From the NCBI GenBank assembly GCA_937996825.1, contig CALKUJ010000261.1, positions 1 through 8,150 of the forward strand: a stretch of DNA of 8,150 bases, given 5' to 3'. The position numbers and the translations under genes were made by a program. Under the pieces are notes generated by a model. The model did no database searches, was not told the DNA's origin, and saw nothing but the letters and a program-made list of their open reading frames with translations. The DNA is from an uncultured Polynucleobacter sp. GTDB taxonomy: Bacteria; Pseudomonadota; Gammaproteobacteria; Burkholderiales; Burkholderiaceae. This document shows positions 1 through 7,140 of this stretch, piece after piece; within the stretch, counting starts at the first letter, position 1, and each line of letters begins with the position of its first letter.

Positions 1-133
1 TCTCAAAGTCCGCAAGGACTTGAGGTAATCCTCGCGCAGGGAAGCTTGGTCTTACAACGAGGCGCTTGATTCATTAGCGCATTCACTCGTTTCAAAATCA
101 GCCGACCTGCCATAACGTTAAAAGGAAAACGTC
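1..133 (+). other. Leader region upstream of the first receptor gene
   Basis: No complete gene is visible. One plus-strand frame is open from base 1 to a TGA at 67-69 and another to a TAA at 26-28, so either could be the last codons of a gene that starts before the window, but there is too little to name it. An inverted repeat with 5-base arms (GCGCT at 62-66, AGCGC at 76-80) surrounds TGATTCATT; it has no T run, so it is not a convincing terminator. I looked for a Fur box of the GATAATGATAATCATTATC type and saw no good match. No confident -35/-10 pair was found either. Confidence 0.35.
122..126 (+). promoter_or_regulatory. Ribosome binding site of the first receptor gene
   Basis: AAGGA sits 7 bases before the ATG at 134, which is near-ideal spacing and fixes the start. 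ACGTT (115-119) and AACGT (128-132) flank it and could form a short 5-base stem with the binding site in the loop; this pairing is weak and may be chance. Confidence 0.75.
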
Positions 134-2284
134 ATGGCAAACCATTCGCCATTCTTGAAAGCAACCCGCGTTCACGCGGCTGTTGCACTTTGTATTGCAT
201 CTTGTGCGTCCGCCTGGGCGCAGCAAAACCCCACTGAAATCACTGTCACGGACACGTTACCCGTACGTGTATCTGGCTTTGGTGATGTCCCAGCGCAAGA
301 GCTGCCTTTTTCCACCACAACCATCACCAACGCCACACTGCAAGACGTCGGCGCACAACGCGTTTCAGACGCATTGCATTTGGATGCGTCCGTCAGCGAC
401 AGCTACAACTCCCCCGCCTACTGGGACATGTTGAGCGTGCGCGGCTTCACACTCGACAACCGCTACAACTACCGCCGCGAAGGCTTGCCCATCAGCGCTG
501 AAACCATGATTCCCATGGACAACAAAGAGCGCATTGAATTACTCAAAGGCACCAGTGGCATTCAAGCTGGCACCAGCTCGCCCGGTGGATTGGTCAACTA
601 CGTCGTCAAGCGCGCGCCCACCCAAGCGGATCAACCAATCCGCAACATCACCCTGAGCTATGGACAAGGCGACAACCGTTCCGTTGCAGCCGACCTAGGC
701 GGACGTTTTGGCGAAGTGGCTGAGTTTGGTTATCGCTTCAACGTAGCCCACGAAGACCTCAACCCCTACATTCGTGACACACAAGGTCATCGTGACTTGG
801 TTGCACTGGCGATGGATTGGCGCTTGAAGCCAGGCACGGTCATTGACTTTGAATTTGAGCAATCACACCGTGAACAAATTGGCATCAACGGCTACAGCTT
901 GCTGGGTGGCGTGTTGCCTGCACCTGTCGATCCACGCATTAACTTGACTCGACAACCTTGGAGTCAACCCGGCGTATTTGATGCCATGACGGGCTCTGTG
1001 CGTTTACGCCAAGAACTCGATGCGGGGTGGCGATGGACTACGCAATATGGTGCACAGCGTTTAAGAACGGATGATCGTCTTACTTTTGGATTTGGCCCAA
1101 ATACAACCAATATTCCGAATGGTTTGAGCTACAACAGCAACGGTGACTACGACTTGTACGACTATCGCAGCGAAAACGAGCGCCGCTTGGTTGATGTGTT
1201 GCAAACCGAGCTATCCGGTCAAATGAATACTGGTGCAGTGATTCATGACCTCACATTGGGCCTGCAACGACAGCGGCAAATGGATCGTCTTTCCCCCATG
1301 CAAGCCTATAACTGGGTTGCAACTGCCAATGTTTCTGGTGGTGTTTATGGCTCAGCAGACCCACATCTGGCGTATTCGAATACAAATCGAAGTGACTACA
1401 GCACCGAACTCTCCGTCAAAGACAAAGTACAGATTTCAAACAGGACAAATCTTTGGTTAGGCTTGCGTCATGTGGAATACAACCGCAGCAGCGTTCAAAA
1501 TGAGCCTGCTGGCACGAATCCCGTTCAATACAGTGGAGACATGAATCTGCCTTGGGTTGGGCTCTCAACAACATTGACTGGTTTGAACATTTACGGCTCG
1601 CACGGGCACGGCATCGAACAGTTCGTTGTTCCCAACTCCGCATCCTTTAACACCCCAGGGCAACAATTAGGCGTTGGTAGAAGTCGCCAATCAGAGCTAG
1701 GCATAAAGAGCGCTACAAGCTCTGCTACGCAATGGCATACCACGCTATTTCGCATTGACCGTCCTTTGTCTTACGACGTCTACGACCCAATCAGTTATGC
1801 AAGCACACGTTACCTAGACGGCAAACAAACACACAAGGGTCTCGAACTCGGTGTGAACTGGACACAGCATCAATGGAAATTCGGAACCACGGCTCAGTGG
1901 CTAAATGCTGAAATTTCTGACGTGACACAAAACCCAAGCCTCGTGGGCACAACACCACTGAACGTCCCCCAGTTTGTCATGCGCGGCATGGTCGAATACC
2001 GCTATGCCAACGTACCGGGGTTGCGCACGGGGTTGCGCGTGTCACACGAGGGGGAACGTAATGTCACGGAAGACGGTAGCGTAAAGCTTCCGACATGGAC
2101 AACACTTGATGCGACGGCGCACTACGACACCAAAGTAAACAACATCGCATCGACGTGGACACTCGGAATAGACAACCTAGCCGACAAACGCTACTGGCGA
2201 GAGTCCCCCAAACAATTCGGTCACTACTACCTCTACCCCGGCGCCCCACGAACCATAAGGGCTAGCGTCCAATTTCGCCTCTAA
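134..2284 (+). CDS. TonB-dependent siderophore receptor (first of a tandem pair)
   Basis: Outer-membrane receptor that would bind a ferric siderophore and import it using energy from the TonB-ExbB-ExbD complex. Residues 1-29 form a Sec signal peptide with a likely cut after the AWA at 27-29. A TonB-box-like EITVT follows at 35-39. The plug domain spans about 43-160 and contains LSVRGF, the IELLKGTSG segment and GTSSPGGLVNYV, all typical of siderophore-receptor plugs. The rest is a predicted 22-strand barrel ending in the family-type NLADKRYW and PGAPRT motifs. There is no extra N-terminal signalling domain of the FecA/FpvA kind, so it should not drive a sigma/anti-sigma pathway. The 716-residue length is usual. 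The mature protein has no cysteine. It ends FRL, not in the usual terminal aromatic residue. The central barrel is AT-richer than the two ends. The exact siderophore cannot be read from sequence; family assignment is firm. Confidence 0.95.
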   Translation: MANHSPFLKATRVHAAVALCIASCASAWAQQNPTEITVTDTLPVRVSGFGDVPAQELPFSTTTITNATLQDVGAQRVSDALHLDASVSDSYNSPAYWDMLSVRGFTLDNRYNYRREGLPISAETMIPMDNKERIELLKGTSGIQAGTSSPGGLVNYVVKRAPTQADQPIRNITLSYGQGDNRSVAADLGGRFGEVAEFGYRFNVAHEDLNPYIRDTQGHRDLVALAMDWRLKPGTVIDFEFEQSHREQIGINGYSLLGGVLPAPVDPRINLTRQPWSQPGVFDAMTGSVRLRQELDAGWRWTTQYGAQRLRTDDRLTFGFGPNTTNIPNGLSYNSNGDYDLYDYRSENERRLVDVLQTELSGQMNTGAVIHDLTLGLQRQRQMDRLSPMQAYNWVATANVSGGVYGSADPHLAYSNTNRSDYSTELSVKDKVQISNRTNLWLGLRHVEYNRSSVQNEPAGTNPVQYSGDMNLPWVGLSTTLTGLNIYGSHGHGIEQFVVPNSASFNTPGQQLGVGRSRQSELGIKSATSSATQWHTTLFRIDRPLSYDVYDPISYASTRYLDGKQTHKGLELGVNWTQHQWKFGTTAQWLNAEISDVTQNPSLVGTTPLNVPQFVMRGMVEYRYANVPGLRTGLRVSHEGERNVTEDGSVKLPTWTTLDATAHYDTKVNNIASTWTLGIDNLADKRYWRESPKQFGHYYLYPGAPRTIRASVQFRL

Positions 2285-2305
2285 AGATGCAGTAAAGTCC
2301 TACGG

Positions 2306-4453
2306 ATGAGCAGGAAGTCTAGGTTTTTTCGAGTTTCACGCACACAAATCGCTGCAGCGATTTGTGTAGCGGGCACTTCAACCGCTTGGGCTGACGGCAA
2401 TCTAGACGAGATCATCATCACGGCCGAGCCCCCTGTTCGGGTGTCAGGCTTTGATGGTGCATCACCCCGAGAGCTCCCGTTAAGCGTCACGACCATCGGC
2501 AACGCCACCTTGCGTGACATCGGTGCGCAACGCGTGACCGATGCATTGCACCTCGACGCCTCGGTGAGCGACAGCTACAACCTCCCCGCTTATTGGGACA
2601 AGCTCAGCGTGCGCGGTTTCGCACTCGACAACCGTTACAACTACCACCGCGAAGGTCTGCCTATTTCGGCAGAAACCATCATCCCGATGGACAACAAAGA
2701 GCGCATTGAGTTGCTCAAAGGCACGAGCGGTATTCAATCGGGCACCAGCTCACCGGGTGGCTTGGTGAACTACGTGATCAAGCGCGCGCCCAACACCGCT
2801 GAAAAAACCATTCGTGACGTGACCCTGGGTTATGGCCCTGGCGATAACCGCCTCGTCGCTGCCGATTTGGGTGGGCGCTTTGGCGAAGCTGCCGCGTTTG
2901 GCTACCGCTTCAACGTGGCCCACGAAGACCTGAACCCCTACATTCGTGACACGCAAGGTCATCGGGACTTGGTCGCCCTCGCCATGGATTGGCGTGTCAA
3001 TGCACGCACACGCCTGGAGTGGGAGTTTGAGCAAAGCCACCACGAACAAATCGGTGTGAACTTTTACAGCTTGCAAGGCCCCGGTACTCAAGCGCTGCCC
3101 GCCCCCGTGGATGGCACACGCAACATCACTAGACAACCTGGCTCTCAGCCCGGTGTGTTTGATGGACTGACGGGCACGATGGGGATCAAGCACCAGCTAG
3201 ACAACGGGTGGGTGTGGCACACGCAATACGGCACACAACGCCTTCGTGCGGATGATCGTTTGTTTTACGCATCAGGATGCGCCACAGCGCCAACCAACCG
3301 TTTTTGTGCGAACGGTGACTTTCAGCTGCATGACTACCGCAGCGAGAACGAACATCGAACGAGCGAAGCCATTCAAACCGAGCTGCGTGGACAAATGCAA
3401 CTGGGTGGACTTGAGCACAGCGTGAAGCTCAGCCTCATGCGACAGCGCCAAATCAACGACATGCCGTATTCGTATTCCGACAATTTGGTTGGTACGACCA
3501 ACGTGAACGGCGGTTTGACATCCACCCCCACGGTCAGCATTGATCGACAAACCAATGCCAGCGAATACGCCAACGAGATTGGCGTGAATGACCGGGTACG
3601 TTTGACTGAGCAGACCCATGCATGGTTAGGCTTGCGTCACACACAGATCAACCGCCAAAGCGCGCAAACCGATGGCACAGCCCACGTGCAAGACATGCGC
3701 AATGTCAGCACACCTTGGCTGGCCTTGAGCCACCAGATCACGCCGCAACATTTGGTGTACGCAAGCTATGGCAAAGGTTTGGAGACACAAATCACGCCGC
3801 AAAGAAACACCTACACCAATGCAGGCCAACCACTGCCTGCGTTACGCAGCACACAACGAGAGGTAGGCATCAAAGGACAAGGCGAGCACAGCCAATGGCA
3901 AGCCACATGGTTTGACATCGTGCGCCCCGCTGTTTCCGACTCAGGCGTGTGCGACACCACCATCGGCAGCTGCACGCGACAGATAGATGGTCAAGCCCAT
4001 CACCAAGGTTTAGAACTCAGTGCGCAAAACACCCTCGCCCAATGGTCTTTAGGTGGCAGCGCGACTTGGTTGGATGCCAAGCGTGAAAACGCCAGCGTTG
4101 AAACTTCGTTGAATGGGCAACGCGTCATCAACGTGCCCAAGTACATCTTGCGCGGCATGGCCGAATACCGCTCAACGCACGTGGTGGGCCTACGCTCAGG
4201 CCTGCGCTTGTCACACGAAGGCCAGCGCAACGTGACAGAAAACGGCGACATCATGCTGCCCGCATGGACCACCCTTGACGCGACCACCCATTACGACACC
4301 AAGGTGAACAACGTCTCGTCCACATGGTCGCTGGCCATTCAAAACGTGGCCAACAAGCACTATTGGCGTGAGTCACCCAAGCAGTACGGGCAATACTTCC
4401 TCAACCCAGGAGCCCCGCGCACGCTTCGTGCTACTGTTGCATTCCATCTTTGA
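2306..4453 (+). CDS. TonB-dependent siderophore receptor (second of a tandem pair)
   Basis: Paralogue of the gene before it, with the same presumed role in TonB-powered uptake of a ferric siderophore. It has a signal peptide with a likely cut after A29 (AWA), a TonB-box-like DEIII at 34-38, a plug at about 43-160 and a barrel ending in NVANKHYW, PGAPRT and a C-terminal FHL. The first 230 residues align to the neighbour without a gap; by hand the plug (43-160) is about 84% identical. The middle of the barrel has diverged strongly, as expected if ligand specificity differs. It carries four mature-region cysteines (325, 334, 549, 556), in two close pairs, absent from the paralogue. The start lies 21 bases after the upstream stop and has no clear Shine-Dalgarno (AGTCCTACGG precedes ATG), so coupled translation or reinitiation is likely. 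A perfect 26-base palindrome covers codons 13-21 of the signal peptide. Transcription is probably from the promoter of the first gene. Confidence 0.94.
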   Translation: MSRKSRFFRVSRTQIAAAICVAGTSTAWADGNLDEIIITAEPPVRVSGFDGASPRELPLSVTTIGNATLRDIGAQRVTDALHLDASVSDSYNLPAYWDKLSVRGFALDNRYNYHREGLPISAETIIPMDNKERIELLKGTSGIQSGTSSPGGLVNYVIKRAPNTAEKTIRDVTLGYGPGDNRLVAADLGGRFGEAAAFGYRFNVAHEDLNPYIRDTQGHRDLVALAMDWRVNARTRLEWEFEQSHHEQIGVNFYSLQGPGTQALPAPVDGTRNITRQPGSQPGVFDGLTGTMGIKHQLDNGWVWHTQYGTQRLRADDRLFYASGCATAPTNRFCANGDFQLHDYRSENEHRTSEAIQTELRGQMQLGGLEHSVKLSLMRQRQINDMPYSYSDNLVGTTNVNGGLTSTPTVSIDRQTNASEYANEIGVNDRVRLTEQTHAWLGLRHTQINRQSAQTDGTAHVQDMRNVSTPWLALSHQITPQHLVYASYGKGLETQITPQRNTYTNAGQPLPALRSTQREVGIKGQGEHSQWQATWFDIVRPAVSDSGVCDTTIGSCTRQIDGQAHHQGLELSAQNTLAQWSLGGSATWLDAKRENASVETSLNGQRVINVPKYILRGMAEYRSTHVVGLRSGLRLSHEGQRNVTENGDIMLPAWTTLDATTHYDTKVNNVSSTWSLAIQNVANKHYWRESPKQYGQYFLNPGAPRTLRATVAFHL
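2342..2367. repeat. Perfect 26-base palindrome within signal-peptide codons
   Basis: The half-site ACACAAATCGCTG (2342-2354) is followed directly by its exact reverse complement (2355-2367); flanking bases do not pair. In RNA it could fold into an 11-base-pair stem with a TGCA loop, starting 37 bases into the second receptor gene. As DNA it is a fully symmetric site, centred on the PstI-type CTGCAG. The same stretch read on either strand gives the peptide TQIAAAICV. The corresponding codons of the upstream paralogue have no such symmetry. Its function is unknown: a translation-modulating hairpin and a dimeric regulator's operator are both possible. Confidence 0.9.
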
Positions 4454-4482
4454 AAAAGCACCCGCCGCACAAATTTGAAACG

Positions 4483-4507
4483 AGGCCGATTTCAGCCTGA
4501 TTTTTTT
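4483..4507 (+). terminator. Weak intrinsic-terminator-like hairpin after the receptor genes
   Basis: AGGC (4483-4486) can pair with GCCT (4495-4498) around an 8-base loop, followed after two bases by seven T's (4501-4507). The position, 30 bases after the second receptor stop and between convergent genes, fits a terminator, but a 4-base-pair stem is weak. The rest of the 121-base gap contains a short TGCTGCAGCA palindrome near 4544 and nothing else recognisable. Confidence 0.4.
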
Positions 4508-4574
4508 GCTTTGCTGTCGGTCTTCGCAGGGCGTTGTAGGTAGTGCTGCAGCAAGACATGCACGGCAAAGTACG

Positions 4575-5744
4575 TTAGTTGGTTGTGAGCTCGTCTTCGG
4601 TGTGCGCCACAGCACGGTTTCGTCCCTGATGCTTTGCACTATAAAGCGCAGCATCAGCATGCTGAAGGGTTTTGAGTAAAGTTTGCCCCGGGGCACGGGC
4701 GCATAGCCCAACCGAAATCGTCACCGTGACGCGAGGCCCATCTGACACCTGCAGTGGCTCGGCTGCCCAGCGACTGACAAGCTCCTGGGCCAACTGCAGG
4801 GCTTGAGCATGGTTGCATTCACGAAGCAAGACGCAGAACTCCTCGCCCCCAAAACGGCAGGCAATGTCGTCAGTGCGAAATACACTTTGAATTAGCCTAG
4901 CTGCATGCACTAGCACACGGTCCCCACCCAAGTGGCCATGGTTGTCATTGATCGACTTAAAGTGGTCAATGTCAATCATCAAGATTGAGAAGCCCTCCCC
5001 CTGCGCTTCGAGCTTATCGGCTTGCTCGAAAAAAGCGCGACGATTAAAAAGACCAGTCAAAGGGTCACGACGCGCTCGCTCAGCAATCTCATTTTTTTGC
5101 TCATCGTGCACCACGGCATACAAACTCATGGTGGAGCACACAACAAACAGGGCTCCCACAATCAGCATTGACTGGTGACCGCCAGATAAAGACGCTGGGC
5201 CAACAGGGACATTGGGATTAATTAGCACGGCGACTGCACGCAACAGATAAGCCACCCCCATAAACCCCATACTGCAGGCAAAAACATGAGCAGCAAATGG
5301 CACAGGCCGGGGTGAATGTGTATAAACCACCCTGACGGTGTAGAGCATCACCACAGCCATGGAGGTGCACACGCCGACCATGGCAAACGCGATTGAGTAA
5401 CTCCATGCGGTATGCAACAGCAAGCCTAGTAAGCCAACGACCAAGGCCAGCACCACGACCGAATACTGCACCTTGACTCTGTAAAAGCGTGCAGGGGCTA
5501 CCAGCCCCAGAGTCCCCCCCGCCATCAAACAGATGTTGGCCATAAACACGCCCCAAAAGGGATGCAAGAGACCGCGTAAGAAAATGAGAATAAGGCTAAT
5601 CCCGACAAAGGTGATGCCAATGGACCAAGTCTTGAGCCCGTAATCGCGTTCGGTGATGGGCCCCGGGAACGTCCAGCTGATGAATGCCATTAACAGCGAC
5701 AAAATTCCGATAGAAAAAATTAGCGTGCTTGAATCAAGTTGCAT
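4575..5744 (-). CDS. Membrane-bound diguanylate cyclase, GGDEF (second gene of pair)
   Basis: Predicted to make cyclic di-GMP from two GTP at the inner membrane. From the chosen start the protein has 389 residues. About seven hydrophobic segments (near 7-26, 41-59, 63-82, 94-113, 116-137, 152-174 and 191-212) form a membrane sensor module that I cannot assign to a named family. A short linker leads to a GGDEF domain from about 222: DPLTGLFNRR at 227-236, DIDHFKSIND at 258-267, active site GGEEF at 299-303. R290 and D293 form an RxxD inhibitory site exactly five residues before GGEEF, so product feedback is expected. The frame is open 53 codons further upstream to 5903, but ATG at 5744 is preferred because TTGGAG lies just before it, it starts directly before the first membrane segment, and it overlaps the upstream cyclase by only 11 bases. 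That overlap implies one transcript and translational coupling. Confidence 0.92.
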   Translation of the reverse strand: MQLDSSTLIFSIGILSLLMAFISWTFPGPITERDYGLKTWSIGITFVGISLILIFLRGLLHPFWGVFMANICLMAGGTLGLVAPARFYRVKVQYSVVVLALVVGLLGLLLHTAWSYSIAFAMVGVCTSMAVVMLYTVRVVYTHSPRPVPFAAHVFACSMGFMGVAYLLRAVAVLINPNVPVGPASLSGGHQSMLIVGALFVVCSTMSLYAVVHDEQKNEIAERARRDPLTGLFNRRAFFEQADKLEAQGEGFSILMIDIDHFKSINDNHGHLGGDRVLVHAARLIQSVFRTDDIACRFGGEEFCVLLRECNHAQALQLAQELVSRWAAEPLQVSDGPRVTVTISVGLCARAPGQTLLKTLQHADAALYSAKHQGRNRAVAHTEDELTTN

Positions 5745-6912
5745 CTGAACTCCAATGGTGAGCCACCACACGATCACGGCCTTCAGATTTCGCGCGATAA
5801 AGAGCCTGATCACATCGCTTGACGATATCCTGCACAGAATCCCCGTTTTGTGATGTGGCAACGCCAAATGATGCGGTGACTCGTAAGTCAAGGCTACTTT
5901 CACTGAAATTAACGCTGCTCAGAGATTGACGTAGCCGCTCGGCGCAACGAATGGCGTCATCGCTGTCGGTGTGAGGGAGGATGCACATAAACTCCTCGCC
6001 CCCCCAGCGCCCAAAGACATCCATCTCGCGCAAGGCTTGTGCCATTGTGTGTGTTAAGCCCTTGAGTACCAGATCGCCCACATCATGACCGTGGTTGTCG
6101 TTGATATGCTTGAAGTGATCGATGTCAATCAGTACCACCGAAAACGGCTGCAAGGTGCGGAGGAAGGTTGCAAGTTGCAAATCCAATTGCTCACCAAGGT
6201 GCCGTCGGTTGTGAGCTCCCGTAAGCGCATCGCGCCGTGCCTGATCTGCCAGTTGCTGCGACAGAGCGATCTCGCGCTCATGGCTTTCGCGGGTTTCGGC
6301 CAGTGCATCATCTAGTGCGAACTTGCTCAGAAAGAACATCCGCGTCAGACGCGCAATGCTGGACGAAGAACCGATCAGCACCACACCGAAAATTGTCACT
6401 GCCACGCCGCAAATCATGGCATCCTGCGTAGACAAGAAGCCGCTAGCAAAAAAGATATAGATGATCAGCGAGACCCAACACGGCACCAAGAATGCCAAGT
6501 ACACGGTGAAGACCACGCTCATGGAGTTAAGCATGATGCCCAAAGCCGCAGTTAACGTGCCGACTTTGAATGTGGTGAGAACATCCAGGGCCCCCGTGTT
6601 GAGCACCAACATCGATCCGCCCCACCCCAGTCCGTAGACTGCAGAACTCAACATTCGCCAGTGGAGCGCCTTACGCCACTGAGCGGGGTCGTCTTGCACA
6701 GACTGCCAGTGCCGCCCCAGCAATAGTCTGACAGACATGATTGCGAACATGAAGCCCATCCAACCCAGCACTAAGCTGTTCGCCATGTGCCCCCAGTGCA
6801 TCCACACAACTGTGAGCACGGCTGGAATACCCACCACAGTAGAAGGCCGGTCTCGGGCGGCCATTTCGGTGAGTTGTGCACCTAAAAGTTTGGGGTGTTT
6901 AGGGTTAGGCAT
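5734..6912 (-). CDS. Membrane-bound diguanylate cyclase, GGDEF (first gene of pair)
   Basis: Predicted cyclic di-GMP synthase. The 392-residue protein has a short soluble N-terminus, about six hydrophobic segments (near 25-40, 45-66, 88-106, 112-130, 133-155 and 166-182), a charged and probably helical linker (about 196-227), then a GGDEF domain. The domain shows RRDALTGAHNRR at 226-237, DIDHFKHINDNHGH at 263-276 and active-site GGEEF at 304-308. R295-E-M-D298 is an RxxD inhibitory site five residues ahead of GGEEF, so feedback inhibition is expected. The sensor half does not resemble that of the downstream cyclase, so the two probably answer different signals or form different complexes. The ATG at 6912 lacks a clear Shine-Dalgarno; ATG at 6864 (residue 17) is an alternative without a better site. 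It is the promoter-proximal gene of a two-cyclase operon, transcribed away from the EAL gene. Confidence 0.92.
   Translation of the reverse strand: MPNPKHPKLLGAQLTEMAARDRPSTVVGIPAVLTVVWMHWGHMANSLVLGWMGFMFAIMSVRLLLGRHWQSVQDDPAQWRKALHWRMLSSAVYGLGWGGSMLVLNTGALDVLTTFKVGTLTAALGIMLNSMSVVFTVYLAFLVPCWVSLIIYIFFASGFLSTQDAMICGVAVTIFGVVLIGSSSSIARLTRMFFLSKFALDDALAETRESHEREIALSQQLADQARRDALTGAHNRRHLGEQLDLQLATFLRTLQPFSVVLIDIDHFKHINDNHGHDVGDLVLKGLTHTMAQALREMDVFGRWGGEEFMCILPHTDSDDAIRCAERLRQSLSSVNFSESSLDLRVTASFGVATSQNGDSVQDIVKRCDQALYRAKSEGRDRVVAHHWSSDAT
5745..5755 (-). promoter_or_regulatory. Ribosome binding site that decides the start of the second cyclase
   Basis: Read on the minus strand, TTGGAGTTCAG comes directly before ATG at 5744. 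GGAG (5753-5750) is 5 bases from the start codon. It lies inside the last codons of the upstream cyclase gene, whose TGA is at 5736-5734, so ribosomes finishing one gene could start the next. Confidence 0.7.
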
Positions 6913-6968
6913 GCGTGGGGGAAATGCCAGAAATGCTGGTTAACCTGTGAAAAATGGCGGTAATCAAA

Positions 6969-6974
6969 AGTATA
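6969..6974 (-). promoter_or_regulatory. Possible -10 element for the cyclase operon
   Basis: On the minus strand this reads TATACT, five of six matches to TATAAT, about 57 bases before the cyclase ATG. No recognisable -35 hexamer lies 16-18 bases upstream and there is no extended -10 TG, so activation by a regulator or chance are both possible. Confidence 0.3.
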
Positions 6975-7027
6975 AGGTAGACACTCAGGAGCTAGCCCTC
7001 ATGCTCGCAAGAATCCTAATCCGGACG

Positions 7028-7043
7028 TGCTAGAGCCCTAGCA
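7028..7043. repeat. Short inverted repeat (TGCTAG / CTAGCA)
   Basis: Six-base arms TGCTAG (7028-7033) and CTAGCA (7038-7043) surround AGCC. There is no following T run on either strand, so it is not a standard intrinsic terminator. It overlaps the stop codon of the minus-strand remnant ORF. Confidence 0.5.
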
Positions 7044-7140
7044 GAACATCCCGAACCTTGCCGAACAATGCATCCGCTAGCAGCGTGTCCTGTCTGCGCG
7101 ACTTGAGCCCCACCGCACCACCACCAACTAACTGGATCAT
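7030..7140 (-). pseudogene. Possible N-terminal remnant of a DNA-binding regulator
   Basis: A 36-codon ORF runs from ATG (7140) to TAG (7030) on the minus strand. Its C-terminal part, DTLLADALFGKVRDVLLGL, resembles from memory the opening of a winged-helix regulator or nucleotidyltransferase-like family whose members begin with an L-x-DALF-x-x-x-R-x-x-VLxLLFG pattern. In those proteins the helix-turn-helix follows immediately; here a stop codon comes instead, and neither other frame downstream resumes the family pattern. It has no good Shine-Dalgarno (AGG lies 12 bases away). It could be a decayed gene end, a chance ORF, or a real small protein; I could not test which. Confidence 0.3.

Noticed and set aside
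1..69. Plus-strand codons that could be the C-terminal end of an upstream gene.
   Set aside because: Two different frames both end plausibly within 70 bases and the reverse strand also reads acceptably, so no frame can be chosen.
62..80. A 19-base imperfect inverted repeat upstream of the first receptor, considered as a Fur box.
   Set aside because: Its length fits a Fur site, but it matches the 19-base consensus poorly and the arms are GCGCT/AGCGC, unlike Fur.
2281..2520. A minus-strand ORF sharing the peptide TQIAAAICV with the second receptor.
   Set aside because: It is antisense to the receptor; the shared peptide is fully explained by the perfect DNA palindrome.
2750..3193. A 147-codon antisense ORF within the second receptor.
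   Set aside because: It lies opposite strongly conserved receptor codons, has no domain I recognise, and the receptor explains the sequence.
5745..5903. An N-terminal extension of 53 codons for the second cyclase.
   Set aside because: It would overlap the first cyclase deeply and adds residues unlike a signal or domain, while ATG 5744 has a good ribosome site.
6924..6945. Inverted repeat CCAG/CTGG and GGTTAACC near the first cyclase start, considered as an operator.
   Set aside because: The arms are only 4 bases each and such short repeats are expected by chance.
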